Shown here one piece after another: positions 37,794 through 46,746 of a stretch of 64,000 nucleotides of DNA; positions within the stretch are counted from its first letter, which is position 1; each line of letters begins with the position of its first letter. Below the pieces are notes generated by a model. The model worked only from the letters and a program-made list of their open reading frames with translations, made no database searches and was not told where the DNA came from. The translations under genes and the position numbers were made by a program. The stretch covers positions 78,708 through 142,707 of the forward strand of contig NZ_QYLP01000090.1 of assembly GCF_003614925.1 (NCBI RefSeq). Reading direction: 5' to 3'. This DNA comes from Arthrobacter celericrescens. GTDB taxonomy: Bacteria > Actinomycetota > Actinomycetes > Actinomycetales > Micrococcaceae.

Positions 37794-38065
37794 GGACACC
37801 CGTGGAACAGCTTGTAACCGTCAAACAGGGCATGCAGCCGCGCTTCGGCAACGTCCTGGTGGGAATCGTGAAGATCGGCGTGGCCGAGGGTGCTCCCGCC
37901 ATCCAGCTCTGGATCCGAACCGCAGGGCATGAACGCAAACAAGCCTTCCGTGAAGGGCAGTCCGCGTCCCTGCCCGGAGCCGGCACCCTGCGCATCGACT
38001 CCATCATCCCGGCCCGCGGTGACACTGCGGCCACGGCTACCTTGGCGTACGCGGAGAGCGAGTAG
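37790..38065 (+). CDS. Small protein overlapping the calpain gene; candidate immunity or partner
   Basis: A 91-residue protein starting at a GTG that overlaps the calpain stop by four bases, so the two should be made together. It is mostly beta-strand in appearance (NVLVGIVKIGVAEGAPAIQLWIR, then GAGTLRIDSIIP) with no cysteine, membrane segment or signal. No family was recognised with confidence; it faintly resembles small Streptomyces proteins of unknown function. An immunity protein or chaperone for the protease is suggested only by position and overlap. GTG 37802 is an alternative start. Confidence 0.65.
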   Translation: MRTPVEQLVTVKQGMQPRFGNVLVGIVKIGVAEGAPAIQLWIRTAGHERKQAFREGQSASLPGAGTLRIDSIIPARGDTAATATLAYAESE

Positions 38066-38079
38066 TTGGGTGGGGCGCA

Positions 38080-38219
38080 CATGACGCGCCGAAATCGCCG
38101 GAAAGCTGCGGGATCGCCGGACCGAAATCCACCAGACCAACCGCCACCCCGTTCTGCACCATGATGTTCTGCGGCGTGACATCCAGGTGACACACGAGTT
38201 CCGCCGGATCCTGCCTCAC
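38080..38219 (-). pseudogene. Fragment of an aminoglycoside-phosphotransferase-like kinase
   Basis: A 45-residue stretch carries the catalytic core of an APH/choline-kinase-like protein: HLDVTPQNIMVQNG (HxDxxxxN) followed by LVDFGPAIP (the DFG-like metal site). Both sides lack the rest of the roughly 300-residue domain. It lies on the strand opposite its neighbours, between the calpain pair and the phosphatase operon, and is probably a decayed remnant. Confidence 0.65.
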
Positions 38220-38308
38220 CGGGCGAGTCGGGAAGGGACGCTCGTCCGGAACCCTGCCGCACTTTGACCGGAAGTGACAAAGCTCCTGTGACGGGAGTTA
38301 ATGGTGTT

Positions 38309-39445
<1,137 letters not shown>

Positions 39446-39463
39446 GCCACAAAAGGGGGGATT

Positions 39464-41461
39464 GTGACACGCTTCTGGACCCGTTTGATCGTTGTCCTCA
39501 CGGTCATTCTCGGCGTCAACTATGTCGCATGGCGCTGGCTCGCATCACTCAACTGGGAGGCTTGGTGGATCGCGGTTCCGCTGGTGATCGCCGAGACGTA
39601 CAGCCTCATCGACGTCATGCTCTTCGGCCTGACCGTGTGGAACCTCAAGATCCGCAAGCCGCCGCCCGCCGCCCCGGCGGACGCCACGGTGGACGTCTTC
39701 ATCACCACCTACAACGAACCGCTTGACCTGGTGCTGACCACGGCGCTGGCGGCCAAGGACATCCGCTGGCCGCACAGCACCTGGATCCTCGACGACGGCA
39801 ACCGGCCGGAGCTGCGCGAGCTCGCCGAAGCGCACGGCATCGGCTACGTGACGCGCAGTTCGGACTGGACACCGGACATGCCGCGCCACGCGAAAGCCGG
39901 CAACCTGAACAACGCCCTGATGCTCACCTTCGGTGAGTACCTGCTGATCCTCGACGCCGACCAGATCCCCGAGCCGGACATCCTGGACAAGACGCTGGGC
40001 TACTTCAATGACGACAAAGTGGCGCTGGTCCAGACCCCGCAGTACTTCATCAACGTCCCCGCGGACGATCCCCTGGGCAGCCAGGCTCCCCTGTTCTACG
40101 GGCCCATCCAGCAGGGCAAGGACGGCTGGAACGCGGCGTTCTTCTGCGGATCGAACGCCATCCTGCGCCGGGAAGCCCTGATGCAGCTCGGCCTGGTGGG
40201 CTACGTCAAGGCCACCGAGCAGAGCGTGCGGCGTGCCCTCGCGGCGTCCAGGTCCGCGATCAAGAAGGCGCGCCACTCCGCCGAGGCCGAAAACCCCCTG
40301 GTGGGGCAGATGCTCGACGAGGTGGAGGCCGCCACCAATACCGCCCAGCAGGAACTCGATTCCGGCGCTTCCCTCAGCGAGATCACCTACCGCGTCCGCC
40401 GGAAAGTCGATGACGCGGTCCGCACGCTCGTGGCCGCCGACTTCTCCGCCCTGCAGGCAGACCTCGAAGAGATCGCGGCCATGGAGCTGGCCCACGTGGG
40501 CGAGTCCGGCATCACCACCGTGGCGGGGGACGCCGTGGACCGGATGTCCGGCCGCGAATGGTCCCCGCTCGGGGCGCTCGAATCCGTGCACGCCGTGCTG
40601 GAGGCCATCTCGGTCGAACGCACCGGAGAAGCCCAGCCCATCATGCCCCTGGCCACCATTTCAGTCACTGAGGATATGGCCACGGCAATGCGCCTGCACG
40701 CCCTCGGGTGGAAGAGCGTGTACCACCACGAGATCCTGGCCAACGGCCTGGCGCCCGAGGACCTCAAGACGATGCTCACCCAGCGCCTCCGCTGGGCCCA
40801 GGGCACCATGCAGGTCCTGCTCCGCGAAAACCCCCTGGTCCAGCGCGGCCTCTCCTGGGGCCAGCGGCTCATGTACTTCTCCACGATGTGGAGCTACCTG
40901 GGCGGCTTCGCGGCCGTGGTGTACTTCGCGGCGCCCATCATCTACCTGACGCTCGGCATCCTCCCCGTGAGCAGCCTGAGCTTCGAGTTCTTCGTCCGCT
41001 TCATTCCGTTCATGGTGGTGAACCAGGCCCTGTTCCTGGTGGCCGGGCACGGCATCCCCACCTGGCGCGGTCAGCAGTACAGCCTGGCGCTGTTCCCCAC
41101 CTGGATCAAGTCCTGCACGACGGCGGCCCGCAACGTGTGGTTCGGCCGTCCCCTTGGCTTTGCGGTCACCCCGAAGGCCCGCCAGAGCGGCGGACCCAGC
41201 TGGAGCCTGATCCGCCCGCAGATCATCGTGGCCGTGCTGTTGGCGGTGGCGCTGGTGGCCGGAATCACCCGGCTCCTCGTCGGATTGTCCGAGCCCCTCG
41301 GCACACTGGTGAACGTGGCGTGGGTGGCCTTCGACCTGGTGGTCCTGAGCGTGCTGGTCAAGGCGGTTTTGTACAAGGGATTCGTCCCCGAAGGTTCCGG
41401 AGCCCCGGAGAATCCGGAAAGCCCGGAAGGTCCCCAAGAGAGGAACGCTGATGCAGTTTAG
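39464..41461 (+). CDS. Cellulose-synthase-like processive glycosyltransferase (GT2) with a helical insert
   Basis: A 665-residue membrane GT2 enzyme. Two N-terminal helices precede the catalytic domain: ILDDGN at 108-113, LILDADQIPEPD with D164 and D166, VTED at 401-404 and QRLRWAQG at 440-447, the full D,D,D,Q(R/Q)xRW set of processive polymerases. Five or so C-terminal helices would form the export channel. No PilZ domain follows, so direct c-di-GMP control as in BcsA is not expected. Between FFCGSNAILRR and VTED, normally about 20 residues apart, lie about 165 residues, largely helical and charged. The GTG start is 18 bases after the phosphatase gene, and the end overlaps the STAS gene by 11 bases. 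The polymer made is unknown. Confidence 0.92.
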   Translation: MTRFWTRLIVVLTVILGVNYVAWRWLASLNWEAWWIAVPLVIAETYSLIDVMLFGLTVWNLKIRKPPPAAPADATVDVFITTYNEPLDLVLTTALAAKDIRWPHSTWILDDGNRPELRELAEAHGIGYVTRSSDWTPDMPRHAKAGNLNNALMLTFGEYLLILDADQIPEPDILDKTLGYFNDDKVALVQTPQYFINVPADDPLGSQAPLFYGPIQQGKDGWNAAFFCGSNAILRREALMQLGLVGYVKATEQSVRRALAASRSAIKKARHSAEAENPLVGQMLDEVEAATNTAQQELDSGASLSEITYRVRRKVDDAVRTLVAADFSALQADLEEIAAMELAHVGESGITTVAGDAVDRMSGREWSPLGALESVHAVLEAISVERTGEAQPIMPLATISVTEDMATAMRLHALGWKSVYHHEILANGLAPEDLKTMLTQRLRWAQGTMQVLLRENPLVQRGLSWGQRLMYFSTMWSYLGGFAAVVYFAAPIIYLTLGILPVSSLSFEFFVRFIPFMVVNQALFLVAGHGIPTWRGQQYSLALFPTWIKSCTTAARNVWFGRPLGFAVTPKARQSGGPSWSLIRPQIIVAVLLAVALVAGITRLLVGLSEPLGTLVNVAWVAFDLVVLSVLVKAVLYKGFVPEGSGAPENPESPEGPQERNADAV

Positions 41462-41783
41462 CTACGAGGTCAAAGACAGCTACGCGGAGGTGAAGGGCGT
41501 GGGCCGGTTGAACATGGTGGCTGCTCCCAAGCTCCGCGAAGTGGTGGCCGAGGTGGTGGCCGGCGGCTCCAGCCGCGTAGTGGTCAACCTCGCCGAAACC
41601 GACTTCATGGATTCCTCCGGCCTCGGCGCCCTCATCGGCTGCCTCAAGGCCGCGCGCCAGGCGGGCGGGGACCTGCGGATCGCCGGCGTGCAGCCGCAGG
41701 TCAAGATGGTCCTCGAACTGACCAACATGGACCGGGTCCTCACCGCGTACCCATCGGCCGAGGAGGCGTTCGGCAATGACTGA
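41451..41783 (+). CDS. STAS domain anti-anti-sigma-type protein (RsbV/SpoIIAA-like)
   Basis: A 110-residue single-domain STAS protein. The phosphorylation motif is FMDSSGLGALIG, with S56 aligning with the serine phosphorylated in SpoIIAA. Such proteins switch between binding their kinase and another target, depending on phosphorylation. The gene overlaps the glycosyltransferase by 11 bases and the kinase gene by eight, so synthesis of all three should be balanced. With the phosphatase upstream and kinase downstream the switching set is complete except for a sigma factor, which is not encoded here. Confidence 0.93.
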   Translation: MQFSYEVKDSYAEVKGVGRLNMVAAPKLREVVAEVVAGGSSRVVVNLAETDFMDSSGLGALIGCLKAARQAGGDLRIAGVQPQVKMVLELTNMDRVLTAYPSAEEAFGND

Positions 41784-42213
41784 GGTGCTCGCACGCAGGG
41801 GCTACCACGGGCCCGCCGCCGAGGAAGCGATCGAGGCCCTCCATGAGGAAATGGAGGCCTTGTGGGGGGACGCCTCGTTCGTCCCCGATGTGGACCGGAT
41901 GACGTTCGCGACGGCCGTGATCGAGGCCGCCGGGAACATCGTCCAGCACGCACAGCCGGCAGCGGACAAGCCGGTGGAAATCGACGTCGACATCAGCGTC
42001 CGCCCATCGCGGCTCGTGGCACGGGTCAGCGCGCAGAACGCCCGCGAACCGTTCGCCAACGACATGCGCGCCGAGCTGCCGGACGAAGACGCCGAGTCCG
42101 GACGCGGCCTCGCCCTCATCGAGGCCCTGGTGACGACGGTGACCTTTGAACGGCAGGACGGAACGAACACGTGGATCCTTACCCGGGAGTCCACGCCTGC
42201 CCCGACGGATTGA
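41776..42213 (+). CDS. RsbW-like serine kinase / anti-sigma-type ATPase
   Basis: A 145-residue GHKL-fold protein. The N-box is TAVIEAAGNIVQHAQP (E-x3-N-x3-H) and the glycine box is ESGRGLALIEALV, both needed for ATP binding in RsbW and SpoIIAB. In the family it phosphorylates the STAS protein and holds a target, usually a sigma factor. The gene overlaps the STAS gene by eight bases, and a lipoprotein gene starts five bases after it. Because the partner genes include a polysaccharide synthase and no sigma factor, its target may be something other than a sigma factor. Confidence 0.9.
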   Translation: MTEVLARRGYHGPAAEEAIEALHEEMEALWGDASFVPDVDRMTFATAVIEAAGNIVQHAQPAADKPVEIDVDISVRPSRLVARVSAQNAREPFANDMRAELPDEDAESGRGLALIEALVTTVTFERQDGTNTWILTRESTPAPTD

Positions 42214-42218
42214 GGACT

Positions 42219-42839
42219 ATGGAGAGCGTTCGAGCGAACCGTACAGGACCCCGTAACCGCACACGGCGGGATTCCGGACAACAGCTCCGCGTACGACGCC
42301 GGAACCGCCTGCTGCTGTCGGCGGCCCTACCGCTGCTGGGAGCCCAGGCGCTGGCCGCGTGCAGCGCGCCACCGGCCCCGGAGCCGCCAGGCACCGGGCC
42401 GTCCGGCACCCCGGAGGCCGGGACCCACGCGCCGGTCGCCGAAAGTTTCGCCAAGTACGACGCGGTGCGGAACGACGTCGTCGCCGCGCTCGAGAAGAAG
42501 CTGCCGGGCGTCACCTGGAGCGTCCACTCCCCCGCCACGATGCAGCGCCTGAGCGATGGCACGTGCATGTTGTTCCTGGAGGAAATGGAAAGCACCAAGG
42601 ACATCGTGGAACCGTCGAAGCATTTCCAGGAAGTCTTCTCCGCCGCGGATCCGGTCCTCGAAAAGCATGGCTTCGAAGCATTCGGCGGCACGGACCCCGT
42701 CCCCGGTGGCTGGGTGGTCGCCAAGAGCACGGACCCTGCCGGCGCCACCCTGCGGGTGGAGTCGAAGGGCACGGCCTACGTCCGGCTGGGCGTCCCCGTG
42801 GACTCCACGGGCTGCGACCCCACGGAGATTCCACGCTGA
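42219..42839 (+). CDS. Lipoprotein, paralogue of 36023
   Basis: A 206-residue exported lipoprotein with a long basic N-terminus, a twin arginine-like RRRNRLLLS before the hydrophobic segment, and a lipobox (LAAC). The mature domain (PVAESFAKYDAVRNDVVAAL, then DIVEPSKHFQEVF and KHGFEAFGGTD) is the same as that of the lipoprotein at 36023 and belongs to no family recognised here. GAGG lies five bases before the ATG, and the gene begins five bases after the RsbW-like stop, so it is probably the fifth gene of the phosphatase-glycosyltransferase operon. An envelope role tied to the polymer is possible but unproven. Confidence 0.8.
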   Translation: MESVRANRTGPRNRTRRDSGQQLRVRRRNRLLLSAALPLLGAQALAACSAPPAPEPPGTGPSGTPEAGTHAPVAESFAKYDAVRNDVVAALEKKLPGVTWSVHSPATMQRLSDGTCMLFLEEMESTKDIVEPSKHFQEVFSAADPVLEKHGFEAFGGTDPVPGGWVVAKSTDPAGATLRVESKGTAYVRLGVPVDSTGCDPTEIPR

Positions 42840-42882
42840 GTGGCGTTCACCTGTTTCGGCAGGGCTTGCTCAGACAGCCTGC

Positions 42883-43806
42883 TCAGTACGGGGCGAGTTG
42901 GCAGCCGAAGGAGAAGGCGGCGTTTCCGCCCACGTGGATGCCCACCACCTTGCCGTCCGAGAGCGCAACGTAGGCAGATCCCGAGTCGCCGGGCTGGGTC
43001 ACGTTGGCATCCAGGCGGATCAACGTATCGAACCACGCGTAGCTGCCCGGGCCCGGCCACTCCGTGGTGGTCGCGTAGGCCAGGCTCGCGATCTTCGCTT
43101 TCCGGACCGTGCCCGTCTGCTTGCCGACCAGCACCACCGATTCCCCTGCGACGGGGGCGCGGACGCCACTGGGGACACCGATCTGCGTGATCTCCGGGGA
43201 GCCGACCGCGGGCGTGAGGTAGGTCCAGGCCAGGTCCTGGGTGTTGTAGTGCGGGTGTGGTTCCGTGGAATTGGGGTAGGTCACCACGGGGATGAAGCCG
43301 TTGACCACGCCGATCTTGTTGTTCGCCCCGTTGACCGGCTGATACACGTCGGCCCCGGCATTGCCGTTGCAGGCAATCACATGGTTGTTGGTCATCAGCC
43401 GGTACTTGGACGCCCACACGATGTTGACGCCGAGGGTCCCGGATCCGTTCATGTTTTCTGCCCGGATCTGGTACCCGCCCTCGGCAGGCCTGATGCGCTC
43501 GTTGTTGATGTCGAGCCGCGGCTGGCCGACCTCGACGACATCCGTGGGTACGGTGACCTCCAGGACGACGCCGTCCGGGCCCAGCACGTGGGCGGCGTAC
43601 GCTTCCGGAATCGGGAAGTCCTCCGCCCCGAGTTGCGCCAACGGCAGTTTCTTCACCACATGCACCACGATGGCGCGTTGGTCTGTCGGCTGGCCGTTGA
43701 CGGTCTTTTCCCCGACGTCCAGGCCGACGATGTTGGGCCGCGACAGCCAGGGTTTGACGGCCTCGATCAGCGCGGCTTCGCTCGGAGTGTTTTCAACAGA
43801 GTTCAT
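42883..43806 (-). CDS. Trypsin-like serine protease fold without signal peptide
   Basis: A 307-residue protein with a chymotrypsin-type triad: H142 in LMTNNHVIA, D191 in NTQDLAW, and S275 in QPGDSGSAYV. The first 115 residues (IVGLDVGEKTVNGQPTDQRAIVVHVVKK onward) form an N-terminal extension of the kind seen in nal1-like bacterial peptidases. No signal peptide or membrane segment is visible, so it looks cytoplasmic or leaves by an unusual route. It is divergent from the small gene at 44154 and convergent with the lipoprotein. Protease activity is expected from the intact triad; substrate and role are unknown. Confidence 0.83.
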   Translation of the reverse strand: MNSVENTPSEAALIEAVKPWLSRPNIVGLDVGEKTVNGQPTDQRAIVVHVVKKLPLAQLGAEDFPIPEAYAAHVLGPDGVVLEVTVPTDVVEVGQPRLDINNERIRPAEGGYQIRAENMNGSGTLGVNIVWASKYRLMTNNHVIACNGNAGADVYQPVNGANNKIGVVNGFIPVVTYPNSTEPHPHYNTQDLAWTYLTPAVGSPEITQIGVPSGVRAPVAGESVVLVGKQTGTVRKAKIASLAYATTTEWPGPGSYAWFDTLIRLDANVTQPGDSGSAYVALSDGKVVGIHVGGNAAFSFGCQLAPY

Positions 43807-44153
43807 GGCAGTTACGCCCTCCCAAGGAGCGCGGCTACCCCCATGCCTTCCGGCGGTGCCGCGACCCGGCCAGGAAGAACCGATGACAGGCCAAATGACC
43901 AGGCCCGTTTAATTACGTTACAAGGCGTAACAGGATGGTAGGCGCGCGCCGCGGGAAAGGCAACAGAGCGGTTGGCGGTTGGTGGGCCCCCGTGGACTCC
44001 GCTGCGAAACCTGCCCCTTGCCCGCCGAATTCGCGGGAGGGCTGCCGACTCGCCGGAACGTTCCAGCGACCCCGCAGCCCTCCCGCGACCCCGGCAAAGA
44101 AGACGCCTGCTGGACCCCTCGTACCCGCAGACCCGAAGTGGGACACTGTGCCC
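43807..44153. other. 347-base gap with inverted repeats
   Basis: No gene is supported. It contains GTTAC-AAGGC-GTAAC (near 43917), a possible operator for the protease gene, and palindromic element D. Otherwise nothing is seen. Confidence 0.5.
44033..44088. repeat. Palindromic element D
   Basis: Perfect 14-base arms CGCGGGAGGGCTGC and GCAGCCCTCCCGCG enclose a 28-base loop centred on GGAACGTTCC. There is no T-run, so it does not look like a terminator. One copy was seen. Confidence 0.7.
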
Positions 44154-44405
44154 ATGAACTTCGAGGAGCCCTTGGAGATGGCGCAGTGGTGGCGGAGGCT
44201 GACGCCGGCCACGCAACAGTGGCTGATCGACAACAACGGCGACGCCGTTCCCGCCCACATCGTGAGGGAAATCGTGGACGTCGGCGGCTCCATCGCATCC
44301 GAGGCCTGGTGGTCCGGCGAGACGGATTCCAGCGGCTACCACTTCTCCGACGATGCCATCGACTGGATCGAGGCCGTGGGAAACGGCGAGTCGCCCGACC
44401 GCTGA
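44154..44405 (+). CDS. Small acidic hypothetical protein
   Basis: An 83-residue protein with many tryptophans (MAQWWRRLTPATQQWLI, then SEAWWSG) and an acidic C-terminal half. No signal peptide, membrane helix or known domain is visible. The ATG at 44154 has no clear ribosome binding site. It lies alone between element D and the convergent aminotransferase. Coding is supported by typical codon use and a protein-like composition only. Confidence 0.55.
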   Translation: MNFEEPLEMAQWWRRLTPATQQWLIDNNGDAVPAHIVREIVDVGGSIASEAWWSGETDSSGYHFSDDAIDWIEAVGNGESPDR

Positions 44406-44429
44406 CCCGAGCCGCTCAACCAACAAGCC

Positions 44430-45524
44430 TCACGCCTTAGCCAGCGCCTCCTCCAGCGCGCCCAGCACCAGTGTGACCGCGGCCGGGGACGCGTTCGGCC
44501 CCATGGTGCCGATCCGCCAGACGGTGTCCTTGAACGCCCCGACCCCGGCGCCGATCTCCATGCTGAAGTTGCGCAAGAGGTACCCGCGCACGGCAGCCGA
44601 GTCTACGGCGTCGGGCACTTTCACGGTGGTGAGGCTGTCCAGCCGGCTGCCTTCGGCGGCGAACAGATCCAGGCCGAGCTCCTGCAGCCCGGCGCGCAGC
44701 GCGGCGCCGGCCGCGTGGTGGCGGGCCTGCACCGCCTCGAGCCCTTCGGCGAGGATGCGGTCGAGGGCGGCTTCGAGCCCGGCGATCATGGTGACCGGCG
44801 CGGTGTGGTGATAGGTGCGGCTGCCGGTCGCGGCGCCGGCGTAGCCGCCGAGCAGGCCGATGTCCAGGTACCAGGAGCGCGGATCGCGGATGCGCCGTTC
44901 GAAGGCGCGCTCCGAGACCGTGAACGGGGACAGGCCGGGCGGCACGCCCAGGCACTTCTGGGTGCCGGCGTAGCCAACGTCGATCCCCCACTGGTCGGCC
45001 AGCAGTTCGAGGCCGCCGATCGAGGTCACGGCGTCGGCGATGAGCAGGGCGTCGCCCTTGTTCGCGCCGAGGGCGGCGATGTCCGAGAGCACGCCGGTGG
45101 AGGTTTCCGCGTGGACGGCGGCAATCACCTTGGGTGCCGGATGGGCGGCGAGGACACGTTCGGCGTCGACCGGCTGCCCCCACTCATGGTCCACCCGGAC
45201 CACGGTGGCCCCGCAGCGGCGGGCCACCGCGCACATGCGCTCCCCGAACAGTCCGTTGACGGCGACGACGGCCACGTCGCCGTCGGACACGGTGTTGACG
45301 AAGGCGGCCTCCATGCCGCCGGAGCCGGTGGCGCTCAGCGGCAGGGTGCGGGTGTTCGCTGTCCCCCAAACCGTCCGCAGGCCGGCGCAGGTGCGGTCCA
45401 GCCGTTCGATGAACACGGGATCGAGGTGCCCGATCACCGGATGGGACAGAGCTGCCATGGCTTCCGGATAGGCGTTGCCCGGGCCGGGGCCGAACAGGAA
45501 CCTCGACGTCAAAATGGCTGGCAT
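44430..45524 (-). CDS. Class V aminotransferase, (S)-ureidoglycine--glyoxylate type candidate
   Basis: A 364-residue PLP enzyme of the alanine/serine-glyoxylate aminotransferase group. Features: the opening FGPGPGNAYPEAMAAL, substrate loop TGSGGMEAAFVN, DAVTSIGG with the cofactor aspartate, and GTQKCLGVPPGL with the PLP lysine. In Bacillus the close relative PucG moves the amino group of ureidoglycine to glyoxylate in allantoin breakdown. Divergent uraD-uraH and the upstream gcl operon make that role more likely than serine-glyoxylate transamination, but sequence alone does not decide. The ATG at 45524 is the natural start for the family. Confidence 0.85.
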   Translation of the reverse strand: MPAILTSRFLFGPGPGNAYPEAMAALSHPVIGHLDPVFIERLDRTCAGLRTVWGTANTRTLPLSATGSGGMEAAFVNTVSDGDVAVVAVNGLFGERMCAVARRCGATVVRVDHEWGQPVDAERVLAAHPAPKVIAAVHAETSTGVLSDIAALGANKGDALLIADAVTSIGGLELLADQWGIDVGYAGTQKCLGVPPGLSPFTVSERAFERRIRDPRSWYLDIGLLGGYAGAATGSRTYHHTAPVTMIAGLEAALDRILAEGLEAVQARHHAAGAALRAGLQELGLDLFAAEGSRLDSLTTVKVPDAVDSAAVRGYLLRNFSMEIGAGVGAFKDTVWRIGTMGPNASPAAVTLVLGALEEALAKA

Positions 45525-45686
45525 GTGCAGACTCCTTCACGCGTCGGGGAAGCCGTTGGGGCAATTCTGCCGCAGGGCCGTCGCGGGCGGTACGCTCTTG
45601 CCATCAGTCTTGCTTTGCCCCGTGGGGAGAACCCTTGACAGCGGCGCCGAAACTCCGCTTGACTATTACGCATGCTGAAATAACAG

Positions 45687-45701
45687 TTCCATGATGCGGA
45701 A
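45687..45701. promoter_or_regulatory. IclR-type operator upstream of uraD
   Basis: TTCCATGATGCGGAA is a TTCC-N7-GGAA palindrome sharing TTCCA..A.GCGGAA with the site at 28245. It lies about 100 bases before uraD, close to TTGACA (45635) and TTGACT (45659) -35 candidates. Confidence 0.6.
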
Positions 45702-45804
45702 GGCAAAGCGTGCTGCAACGACAGCCGGCCTATCCGGCACCACCGCCGGAGTTCCGCATAGCCGTCACCATGGATGCCAGCATTTGCACGAGGGATGACC
45801 AAGC

Positions 45805-46302
45805 ATGCAGCTTGCAGTATTCAACAGCGCAGACCGGACGGACGCCGTTGGAGTCCTGCGCCCCTGCCTCGACGTCGAGCGCTGGGTAGGGGAAATCGCC
45901 GACGCCCGGCCGTTCAACGCCAAGGATGACCTCCTCAACTTCGCGAAGGACGCGGCCGCTCCGTTCACGGCGGAGGAACTCGAGTCCGCCCTCGCCCACC
46001 ACCCGCGCATCGGCGAACGCCCGCAGGCCAAGACCACCGAGGCGGCCATGTCCCGCTCGGAACAGTCCGGCGTGGACCCCAGCGACGACGCCACCGCCCT
46101 CGCCCTGGCCGAAGGCAACCGCGCCTACGAGGAGAAGTTCAACCGGGTCTTCCTGATCCGCGCCGCCGGCCGCAGCGCCGCGGACATCCTGGCGTCCCTC
46201 AACGAACGCCTGGAAAACACCCCCGAAGAAGAAGACCGCATCGTGGCCCAGCAGCTCCGCGAAATCGCGCTGCTCCGCCTTGAAGGAGTAATCGGCGCAT
46301 GA
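45805..46302 (+). CDS. uraD: OHCU decarboxylase
   Basis: A 165-residue enzyme that decarboxylates 2-oxo-4-hydroxy-4-carboxy-5-ureidoimidazoline to S-allantoin, the last step of urate oxidation. The family signature with the catalytic histidine is LAHHPRIGERP near residue 66. The helical pattern NRAYEEKFNRVFLIRAAGRS and LRLEGVIG complete the family core. The stop overlaps the uraH start by four bases (ATGA), so the two are coupled. The product allantoin feeds allB at 33335. A TTCC-N7-GGAA site upstream suggests joint control with that operon. Confidence 0.95.
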   Translation: MQLAVFNSADRTDAVGVLRPCLDVERWVGEIADARPFNAKDDLLNFAKDAAAPFTAEELESALAHHPRIGERPQAKTTEAAMSRSEQSGVDPSDDATALALAEGNRAYEEKFNRVFLIRAAGRSAADILASLNERLENTPEEEDRIVAQQLREIALLRLEGVIGA

Positions 46303-46640
46303 GCGTTTCCCAGATCACCACCCATATCCTCGACACCGGTTCCGGCCGCCCGGCGGCGGATGTCGCCGTCGTGCTGTCAGTGCTCGACGGCGGCAACTGG
46401 ACGTCCGTCGCGGAAGGCACCACGGACGCGGACGGCCGGATCAAGAACCTCGGCCCCGAGCGCGTACCGGGCGGCACGTACAAGCTCAACTTCGCCACGG
46501 GCGCGTACTACGCGGGCCTCGGCACGGAGACCTTCTTCCCGGTGGTCGACCTGAGCTTCACTGTGTCCGACGCCGGCGAGCACTACCACGTGCCGCTGCT
46601 GCTGAGCCCCTTCGCATTCTCCACCTACCGCGGCAACTGA
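46299..46640 (+). CDS. uraH: 5-hydroxyisourate hydrolase
   Basis: A 113-residue transthyretin-like enzyme hydrolysing 5-hydroxyisourate to OHCU. The N-terminal motif THILDTGSGRPA carries an active-site histidine, and HYHVPLLLSPFAFSTYRGN is the C-terminal signature. The usual last four residues are YRGS; here they are YRGN, a small change at a conserved site. No uricase gene follows, although one commonly stands beside this pair. Family palindrome A lies directly after the stop. Confidence 0.95.
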   Translation: MSVSQITTHILDTGSGRPAADVAVVLSVLDGGNWTSVAEGTTDADGRIKNLGPERVPGGTYKLNFATGAYYAGLGTETFFPVVDLSFTVSDAGEHYHVPLLLSPFAFSTYRGN

Positions 46641-46652
46641 CACTTCCCCTCC

Positions 46653-46718
46653 CCCAACTGACTCGCAATAGGTGTCGTTTTGAGCGCTCATAACGACAAC
46701 AACTGCGAGTCAGTTGGG
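46653..46718. repeat. Palindromic repeat family A, copy 2
   Basis: A 66-base near-perfect palindrome runs from CCCAACTGACTCGCAATAGG to AACTGCGAGTCAGTTGGG, with centre TGAGCGCTCA. It lies between uraH and the gene at 46747 and matches copy 1 at 29134. Confidence 0.9.
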
Positions 46719-46746
46719 TTAAGGCGGAACGGGTAGGCTGGAAGGC

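Noticed and set aside
41451..42213. Sigma-B-type general stress locus
   Set aside because: No sigma factor gene is adjacent, and the STAS/RsbW genes are fused by overlap to a polysaccharide synthase gene.
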